From: Paraglomus occultum
Taxonomy: Eukaryota; Glomeromycota; Glomeromycetes; Paraglomerales; Paraglomeraceae
DNA length: 37,476 bases
Assembly: GCA_910592205.1 (NCBI GenBank)
Contig: CAJVPJ010000176.1
Location: 1 to 37,476, forward strand
Reading direction: 5' to 3'
The notes below the pieces were generated by a model, which was not told where the DNA came from, made no database searches, and was given only the letters and a program-made list of their open reading frames with translations. Each line of letters opens with the position of its first letter. Position 1 is the stretch's first letter. A program made the position numbers and the translations under genes. Shown here one piece after another: positions 30,640 to 37,476 of this stretch.

Positions 30640-31185
30640 TTGATACCAGCTATCTTAATAACATCAGGGATAACAGCCCTAGTATTTTGGATGCTAAGAA
30701 AGAAAAAAGCCCACCAATAATCAATGTTTTTATATAGAGATAATCCTATATATATCAATCCTGTTCTGGTTTATATTCATCACATTCTGGTATGATAAAG
30801 TGAGCATTAAAATTAACAAGTCCATAAGCACCATTATTACTTTTCAAACGTCATCAGTCACACTGATTATTTTACAATCACATTATAATTAGTCTCTCAT
30901 TTATGTCACATAGTCAAATGTTCATTTTGTCTGGTTTTGTTGCAGTCTGCCCCATATGATCTTACAAGTCACAAAAAATTTTGTGAAAATTCTGTTATGG
31001 ATATCAGGTCTGTAATATGTCATAATTGCAGTAATTACAGTTTGACTTATGAGGTGCATCAAGCATACCCAATTAATAGTGATCATAACTACAATAATAA
31101 CACTTAAAGTATATAATTAACTGAACTATTCAATACATTGCTGTTCAAATATATTAATATAGCACAATACACAACATTTCATACT
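30640..31185. other. Intergenic, repeat-derived, no gene
   Basis: AT-rich. GTCTGGTTTTGTTGCAGTCT and GCCCCATATGATC (30929-30961) resemble 13040-13070, a possible transposon start. Confidence 0.3.
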
Positions 31186-31420
31186 GTCTGTCAATTTTGC
31201 TGCTAACTCAGGAGAGAACAGTAACAGTTCTCTTGTTTTGCAAGGTCTCTCTTTATTAGCTGTATTAATTTTTTTTCTTGTATATTAATTTTTCTTAGGT
31301 GCCACACTTACTCAATAAGATTTTGATCTGGAGACACTGATGGCTGAGGGACTGTACCTTGATGTTATTTTCCTCCTTCCATTTTTTTGCAATTTTTGAA
31401 CAGTGTACTAAATTCATTTA
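31186..31420 (-). mobile_element. Tc1-like transposase C-terminal fragment
   Basis: The minus strand reads PQPSVSPDQNLIE-stop-VWHLRKINIQEKK, then LIKRDLAKQEN. This fits the W(P)..SPDLNPIE..W..LK signature around the last catalytic Asp/Glu of Tc1/mariner DDE transposases. An internal stop and a Leu-to-Gln change mark it as dead. The preceding sequence (INEFSTLFKNCKKMEGGK) is broken. It is separate from the Tc1 relic at 18960-19740. Confidence 0.65.
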
Positions 31421-32044
31421 TAAAAATTATTTTTGATGGATAATATACACCTTACATTCTGGCATAAATTCTGAAATTAAGCCATTCGGGTACACTCAGT
31501 ATAGTAATAGGAAAGACCAAGATTTTATTTCCTAGAAAAGGGAAGACCTAACGAATCAATGGTTTTTTTAAACATGAGGATATAACTATGATATCCAAAT
31601 TAAGTGCTGCTCGCAACACTTTCTACTATTAACAGTGTTCGTGTATTATAGATACTGAACACGTAAAAGACAAAGTCCCACATTTAAACAGAGAGTCTTT
31701 ATTACATTATACATCGGAATAGAACTTTTACAATTGTGATAAAGGTAGAATACTTTCGCAACGTATCTCTGCATCGCGTTGATACGCAAGTAATATTATT
31801 GGACTAAGCCTATAGCCGGTAACCTTTTGCTTCAATAACATTAGATCACATGTTATTTTCCAACAAATCATATTGATGAGATATACGCGGCCAATCATAT
31901 GAAACAATATATCATCACGACGATTGCCATATTCATACCCAAATGTCCCGCTTGTTCTACTAAATTTTACGTGCAATATCCTTCCGTTGAAAGCAGTTAC
32001 CGTCTTTATCGGGCGAGACATTCGCTCGTTTTGAACCGGCTCAC

Positions 32045-32557
32045 TTATTGCAATATTGCCCACATGATTATGACATGGTTATCCGTTATGGACACGATGA
32101 TAGATAGTCTGTCATCCGCGTACAATCCCACATGCTGCCACTTCGTATATACAGACTTTACAAATGTCAAACACAGCACAATGTCCGTAACAGTATATAT
32201 TACTTCATTATGTACATATTTAATACACCAAAGACGAACAAGTGGATAAAGTCGCGATTTGCGAATAGTCACGAAGCGGCGCGCGCGCTCTATTAGTATG
32301 GAGCTCCGGTTTATTAAGTTCACGTAAGATTCGCGACTAGTTAAATAACTTAGACTATATATATCCGCATATCTAATTCGTTCTTCATAATGTTGTAGTG
32401 AAACAATCAATTCTGGTATACCATTTCCTTCTTTCACTCGTTCCATCACTATAGCGAATGATACCTTATAATCGACTAAGTCTCTGGGGATGCCAGACGT
32501 TAATTTATGTCCCCTTGCACTATGCCCAAGTATGAGCAAAACGAGATTATGTGTCAT
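32045..32557 (-). CDS. Doubtful 170-codon frame downstream of A5
   Basis: ATG frame starting MTHNLVLLILGHSARGHKL, 120 bases after the A5 stop. Most of it lies in the 3' flank that is conserved, with stops, after other A genes. For example CCAGAGAC(T/G)TA and GGGCAT align with the A3 3' flank, which is not open there. The protein is rich in Ile, Leu, Val, Arg and Tyr, with no known motif. I consider it more likely a chance frame or 3' UTR than a gene, but its length in AT-rich DNA deserves mention. Confidence 0.2.
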   Translation of the reverse strand: MTHNLVLLILGHSARGHKLTSGIPRDLVDYKVSFAIVMERVKEGNGIPELIVSLQHYEERIRYADIYSLSYLTSRESYVNLINRSSILIERARRFVTIRKSRLYPLVRLWCIKYVHNEVIYTVTDIVLCLTFVKSVYTKWQHVGLYADDRLSIIVSITDNHVIIMWAILQ

Positions 32558-32680
32558 CCTTGTAAGATGTCGTTGTAAATAGATGACAGTGGAAATAACG
32601 GAAAGATTGTAAGAACCTTTCGATAGGAAAGATCTGACTGTATGACTGTTATGAAAACTTATTATACAAACTCACCTGTT
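32160..32680 (-). repeat. 3' flank of the A5 unit, most complete copy
   Basis: Contains in order the GTGAGT donor after A5, CATACAGTCAGATCTTTCCT, the CGACATCTTACAAGGATGAC equivalent of the 3' block, TTGGGCATAGTGCAAG, CTGGCATCCCCAGAGAC, CTTAGACT, CTCCGGTTT and the TGTCCGTAACAGTATATATT far block. It is uninterrupted, so it serves as the reference for the Tc1-split A3 unit. Confidence 0.55.
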
Positions 32681-33476
32681 ACGCAGTGTCATAAGATGTC
32701 GGGGAGGCACAGAAACAACAAGAGTGTACACAAGGTTGCGACGGCAATTGTACTCCGCTGATCATGTCTGCAGCGAGGCTATTTATATTATCGATTACCG
32801 GCACGTTATCTTCCGGGGTTTCATTCAGATCAGAAGTCAGAAACACATCTTCCGTTGATAATGAAACTCTTTGTCCGTCATAGTCATGGCCATTGAGACT
32901 TGTGGACTGATTGCTTTCCTCCACTTCTCCCGTAGGATTTTCGAAACATATTTGTGACTCGTGCGGTCCCATGCGCTTTAGTTCGCGTTCACGGTCACGT
33001 TCAAGTTCTGAACGTTGTCTCTTATTATTATTGCCTTTGGGTTTTGAGTAAGATGCCGGTCTTTTCCTTGAAACCGGCGTAAGACCAGTACAGGTATTAG
33101 GATTGGGCAGGGAGGTACTGGTGCGGGCATTAGGTCTGGGAGAGACATGCTCGGCTGCCAATTGCACTAGATCTGACCGCATCTGTTCTCTAGCTGCCGA
33201 ATTCTCGTCACATACATATGTCAACATGATCTGGATATGATCCAGAAGTTCGTAGAGAGAGTGAAATGGATCACTTTTGAGTGCGTTGTATATTCGCGAC
33301 ACTACGAAGCTTAGATCATCCTTATCTACTCCTAGGTGGCGAAACGCGTTTAGAAAGCTTTCCTCCGTTTGCTTTAGTTTTCTCGCATTCTCGGTGGCTT
33401 TCTTTGATGCGGGGGGTGGCCGGATGACAGTAATATTTTCGTCGGATGTACTAGACAGTTCGGATAGCGTTGTCAT
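32679..33476 (-). CDS. A5: family A protein
   Basis: 265 codons from ATG. The N-terminus is Ser/Thr-rich, then the helical domain covers about residues 22-108 (ASKKATENARKLKQTEESFL, IYNALKSDPFHSLYELLDHI, LTYVCDENSAAREQMRSDL, QLAAEHVSPRP). The basic linker is about 135-170 (SRKRPASYSKPKGNNNKR, ERDRERELKRMGPHE) and is the most highly charged of the family. The tail is Asp/Ser/Asn-rich and shares only traces with A3 and A4 (TSDLNETPEDNVPVI beside TSGLIEVQEGNVPTV). It stops at GCG TAA one codon before the conserved GTGAGT donor, where A3 and A4 have TCA, so the last exon is lost or untranslated. Function unknown; nuclear location inferred. Confidence 0.75.
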   Translation of the reverse strand: MTTLSELSSTSDENITVIRPPPASKKATENARKLKQTEESFLNAFRHLGVDKDDLSFVVSRIYNALKSDPFHSLYELLDHIQIMLTYVCDENSAAREQMRSDLVQLAAEHVSPRPNARTSTSLPNPNTCTGLTPVSRKRPASYSKPKGNNNKRQRSELERDRERELKRMGPHESQICFENPTGEVEESNQSTSLNGHDYDGQRVSLSTEDVFLTSDLNETPEDNVPVIDNINSLAADMISGVQLPSQPCVHSCCFCASPTSYDTA

Positions 33477-33531
33477 TCTGATTCAGGACAGACACTAATG
33501 CCGAGTAAAGCACAATCAGAAACCAGCTGTT

Positions 33532-33542
33532 CTATTTATTGT
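33532..33542 (-). promoter_or_regulatory. TATA-like element of A5
   Basis: AATAAATAGAAC on the minus strand, about 55-65 bases upstream of the ATG, followed by GGTTTCTGATTGTGCTTT. Shared with A3 and A-pseudo. Confidence 0.5.
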
Positions 33543-33919
33543 TAATAAGTGTATGCCTTATACGGTATACCATTTTCAGAACGTTTTAAGTTCAACCCAA
33601 AATAAAAGGTTTAAATATACTCAATTTGGAATCGATACCATAATTTGAGACACTAACACATGATTGTTATGTAAGGTACCAATAGAATTTTTAAGTGAAC
33701 TATAAATAATTAATATGGGTTCGGCTTTTAATGAATATATGCATATGCATAAAAAATATAGAGATAAAACGTCTGGCGTCCATTTTATAATTTATTGGAT
33801 GACGTATGTTGATTAAATCAAATGATGTTTTTATAATAGACAGTTTAAGTTAAATATATATACGAATGTTCTTGGTATGAAAAAGGTTGATATCCTATCA
33901 ATAGGACGGATGATTTTCT

Positions 33920-34095
33920 AATACGCCTCCGGGGTACCTCCGATGGGTTAGGATCAAGCCATTTGGATTATGCCACCTTGGCTAAAACGGGATTGTGGAA
34001 TAGAAATGGGGAAAACGTGTGATGTCGCTATCCCACTTAAAAGAGGTGTTCGATAGGAAAGATTCAGATAGCGTGTCACTGATTATTATGAGAAA
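33920..34095 (-). repeat. 3' block of a further lost A unit (last of the array)
   Basis: The minus strand reads CAGTGACACGCTATCTGAAT, CTTTCCTATCGAACACC, GATAGCGACATCACACG and GGCATAATCCAAATGG. The order and spacing match the A4 and A5 3' blocks. No A gene body lies upstream of it. Confidence 0.55.
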
Positions 34096-34119
34096 CTCTC
34101 TCTCTCTCTCTCTCTCTCT
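34096..34119 (+). repeat. (CT)12 microsatellite
   Basis: Uninterrupted CT run of 24 bases, directly next to the last array 3' block. Confidence 0.95.
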
Positions 34120-36045
34120 ATGTCTTTTCGTAGACAGCATACAGAAGGGGGTAATAGTTAGTAACCCAATTCGGAAATTTTTCAAAGTGACAATTAGGGG
34201 TAGTTCAATGTGTTGCACACATTGTTCAAGTATACCATATGAAATAGTCAAACTAGAACGGGAATCTGTCTATTTCTATCAAAAAGCCCTTTTGTAAACA
34301 TGCAAACAAATCAGCCATATTTACTAGCATTCATATCGTAAGATAATGTTACACAGTTGTCGTAAGGTAAAAAGGAAAGTAACATTATTAATACATACGC
34401 GATTGACTGGCATAATCGTCCGATTTATCAAGGAGTTCGAATTGCCGAGTTATCCTCAACTCAAACGAAAACATCAGCAATAATATTTACTCGTCTCAGG
34501 ACGTTTCGGAATATCCACGGACATTGAAGAACTGCAGCCAGTATTGGCCTTTGAGGATTTAGCCACGCGACGGATAATAATAATGGATTAAGGTTCGCAA
34601 AGTAAAAAAGGATACAGATTTAGAACAGGTCTGTCATAAAGATATTATTTATGACAGATTTTGAATTTTGGGGATGAATCTTTTGCATCCAACTAAAACT
34701 TATGTATTTGACTCGATAAATGTGCTTTAATAATACTGAAACGCGGAAAAGCAAACGAACGTAATTTGATACATACTGTTATACTCTGTTTGATTTGCTC
34801 ACGGAATTTTTCTGTTAATAAAATTTTACGAGATTGCTCGTAAATCTAAACCTTATCACATGAATAAATTTACAGTCTATTTAAATCATAATACTGAAAA
34901 GTATGTCATCTTCTCTTGAAAACCACAAATTGTATTTGACATTACACTGACATTTTTAGACAGTCTGGGCGATGATAATGAAGAAAAAGAAAAAGAAGAT
35001 GCTAAGAGTATTCAGAGAATAGATACAAAATACCGCTATTTTCCAATGTTGAATTCCTCGCTCTACGTCAGTTTCCAACTTGATCAACATTTTATGTCCT
35101 GTCGATACGAATTTGTTAGTGATGTTTTATTGTCTCTATACCCATGTAGTTGTTGTTTCACTGACAGAAGAACACACAGAGAAGAATCAAACTCTCAAAA
35201 TACGGAATAAGTATTTTTTAATGTAGATGATTTATTCCTCTAAAATCATGAAAGATAAACTTCAATGTTAATGGATCAAAGCCAATAGAAAAACTTAAAC
35301 ATTAGTAATATACAAAACTGCCATTTTCCCAAACGTCCTCTAACTTTAAACCTGACATCTAATTAGGATTGATAATAACGTTTCAAACTTTTTTTCCAGT
35401 TTTATGTAATAATGAATGCGTACCAATTGACAACGCCAGTGATTGCATAGTAATTAATAGTGCTGTTATTGTCTGTCTGTAAAAAAAAGTTTGTTGTAAA
35501 TGCCAATGCAAGTTAACCAGACCGTGTATTGATGCTTGCAGTGTGATATATGATAGTGATAGTAATAGGCTTTTAATCTTTAAAAGCCGAACCGGAGTAT
35601 AGAAACTTTAAACTCTGAAACCGATCAGGACTGTCAACGTATTGTTACGAGTGTATTCTTTATTTATTTTCTACAATTACAACTCGTCCATTTCTGCACT
35701 CCAAGGCCCAAACCGTTAACGTAGATACAGTTCAACACGTATCTTATATATCTTATACCCAATCTCATAGAAGCATTTTCGTATATAAAAAAAAAAGGCA
35801 AAAAAAAAATGTACAAATAAAAAAGTTCTCTTGCAATGTATTATATTTGACAAAGAGTATACATAAAGTTCGCCATGCAAACTTTTATGCAATGAATAAT
35901 GTATATAATCTCATTTACAAAGGATTGTAAAGAAGTAATTAACGCGTAAATGATAGCAAATGTTTGGCGGAAGCTTTGAATCATTTGAGTATCGGTAAGA
36001 ACTAAATACAATAAGATATCGTTAATATCGTATTCCAACTCAAAA
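34120..36045. other. Intergenic between the array and the ERT1-like gene
   Basis: No supported gene. At 34420-34460 GTCCGATTTATCAAGGAGTT recalls 5888-5907, a pogo-like end. The rest is AT-rich. The last exon of the ERT1-like gene may lie in the right part, but I could not place it. Confidence 0.35.
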
Positions 36046-36049
36046 GCAT

Positions 36050-36158
36050 CTCCCCCCCCCCAACTCCTCCCCCCCAACTCCTCCTCTCCACTCCTCTCCA
36101 CTCCTCTCCTCTCCACTCCTCTCCACTCCTCTCCTCTCCACTCCTCTCCCTTTTTTCC
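36050..36158 (+). repeat. Pyrimidine-only minisatellite
   Basis: C-runs followed by about ten imperfect copies of CTCCACTCCTCT/CTCCTCT; almost no purines except single A. A mirror-like polypyrimidine tract of this kind can form triplex DNA. It lies in the presumed last intron or 3' end of the ERT1-like gene. Confidence 0.9.
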
Positions 36159-36182
36159 TCATCCTTCATTTATTACACTCAC

Positions 36183-37309
36183 GTTTCCAACTATAGCCAA
36201 CGGAATATCAAATATATCTCGTTTGATAGTAAAGCAGAAAGTACAAAGCACCGGTGTTTGTTGAGGAGTAATTAGTGCGCACGTGGTCATCACGCTCTTC
36301 CCCGAACTCTCAAACGCGTGCGCCGCAAACTTCCCCCAGTATTCCACTGCGCTTTCGTTCGACATTACCTGTGAAAATAATAAGATAATCGAATGCGTTG
36401 TTAAAAAGGTAAAGCTGTAGAAACCCATAATTGAAACAATCAATATGTCTTACATACTTCGTATATATACTTTTTCCCAACTAATTGCTCTTTCGACCAT
36501 TGTGTTAACAATGTAAACTCCTTTCCAACAAGTGTGATTTCTCCTGTACGTCGCCATACGACTGTTGGTGTGCCCGAAAACGATATCAGTTTCTCAAATT
36601 CCTGCAAAGAAAATGTTTAAATGATGAGTGAGCAACGAATTATAATCGTTTTGCATGAAAGCGCAGAAAAAGATTATTGGCAAGCAAACACTCACCAGCA
36701 ACGTCCGCTGAAAACATTTCTCCATGAATATCAGGTCCTCTTCTGTAAGATTCATAATCAATGCAATAAAGGATGGACGAAAAGTCGCTATTGCACGAAC
36801 TATACGCTCTTGATGATCTTTGTCCATCCTAAATATCGATAAAAAGTTCACTAACACTCACCAAGCCTTGCTCTAATATCCTGCTCATGTTATCTTTTCC
36901 CATTTTTTAACAATGATTTTCGCTCTTCTTTCTACTTACCTTTCTCTTACGTATTTAACCAAATAATGAAACCCTTCTATGTACGAAAATGGCTTTGTAA
37001 CTGTTGCGTATATGCTCTCTGGTGTGTTCTTAAATACTTTTCTCTTGCCATTTATGTTTCCATCCTTTTTTAGCATTTGTCCATTCATACACTGAGGAGA
37101 GGTCATCAATGCTGGCGGCCATGCATTGGATTCCACCATTTCCATGTCAGCAAAGCTTACTTGTGGTGCTGCCATGTCTGAGAGAGGAGCCGATGAAGAT
37201 AGCATAGTGGACAGGATAGAGTACTCGCGGTTGACTGCTTCGGAACCAAAACGGAAACCAGATTGTGGATAATTATAGCCGATAAGTGCCGTTGGATCTA
37301 TAAGGTTTG
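36183..37309 (-). CDS. ERT1: ERT1/AcuK-type transcriptional regulator of gluconeogenesis, C-terminal half, four exons
   Basis: Exons on the minus strand are 36940-37309, 36696-36828, 36458-36601 and 36183-36368, with GT-AG introns of 111, 94 and 89 bases. Phases agree and the frame is open. Telltale segments are [57 protein letters not shown] followed by [16 protein letters not shown]; and [16 protein letters not shown], then the PAS-type part ending ...[19 protein letters not shown]. These match the conserved C-terminal region with PAS domain of fungal ERT1/AcuK zinc-cluster activators, which switch on gluconeogenic genes in the nucleus when non-fermentable carbon is used. The Zn2Cys6 N-terminus must lie beyond 37476; an AT-rich intron of more than 165 bases fills the edge. 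The family usually ends a few residues after IVGN (NFLP), but the matching last exon was not found. The symbol is by family resemblance; the assignment is firm. Confidence 0.93.
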
Positions 37310-37476
37310 CTGTAAAGAAAGATTGGAGCGGGAGTGAAAGTGGAAAAGGGTAAACAAAAATTGAAATATAAAATACGGGTTGATTAATATTTTGCCCCTT
37401 GAAAAAAGAAAGTTATAATTTCTAGTAAGAGATAAAAAAATGCGAAATTCATATTTGGACAATCGATATCGAGTCG

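Noticed and set aside
31728-32063. 111-codon minus frame starting GNIAISEP, resembling the IDISEP start of A1
   Set aside because: Begins with GTG, lies in a 3' flank, and no helical domain follows; the short match is likely chance.
5986-34100. Array as a CRISPR or rDNA repeat
   Set aside because: Units are kilobases long with coding genes, and there are no short regular spacers or rRNA sequence.
36159-36443. 94-codon frame as a stand-alone gene
   Set aside because: It is one exon of the ERT1-like gene extended into its flanking introns.

Overview
This looks like nuclear DNA of a fungus, probably Mucoromycota. The window is AT-rich, introns are short GT-AG introns of about 60-110 bases, and the right edge carries a clear ERT1/AcuK-type fungal regulator of gluconeogenesis. 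DNA transposon relics are of pogo/Tigger and Tc1 type. There is no sign of operons, ribosome binding sites or a bacterial layout. The phylum is an inference; the kingdom is well supported by the ERT1-like gene. Every gene I can support lies on the minus strand.

Left part (1-5985): the last six visible exons of an unrecognised gene (1-862) lie just downstream of a 114-codon reading frame (876-1220). That frame has a decayed copy at 2460-2950, and possibly a distant relic at 4350-4529. The rest of this part is non-coding.

Middle and right (5986-34100): this is the most interesting part. It is an array of at least eight related units holding a lineage-specific gene family that I do not recognise. 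Family A members are A1 6957-7691, A2 14388-15089, A3 20213-21109, A4 23111-24004 and A5 32679-33476. There is also a frameshifted A pseudogene (26489-26749) and several units reduced to their 5' or 3' ends. Family B members are B1 9124-10194 and B2 16425-17321, and they occur only in the first two units, which are a duplicated A+B module of about 4.5 kb. A and B proteins share one plan: an alpha-helical N-terminal domain of about 100 residues, then a strongly basic, NLS-like linker, then a Ser/Thr/Pro-rich low-complexity tail. I suggest they are nuclear proteins. A3 and A4 are mosaics, with divergent N-termini but nearly identical 3' halves and 3' flanks, as expected from gene conversion.

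Transposon relics lie inside and between units. They are a Tc1-like relic that appears to have split the 3' flank of the A3 unit, a Tc1 C-terminal fragment, a pogo-like transposase pseudogene, a 173-bp MITE with a TA target duplication, and several pogo-like terminal motifs.

Right edge (36183-37309): four exons of the ERT1/AcuK-like gene, including the PAS-containing C-terminal half. Its zinc-cluster N-terminus lies beyond the window.

Limits: all splice sites and homologies were read by eye, with no database search or expression data. Repeat-unit boundaries are approximate.
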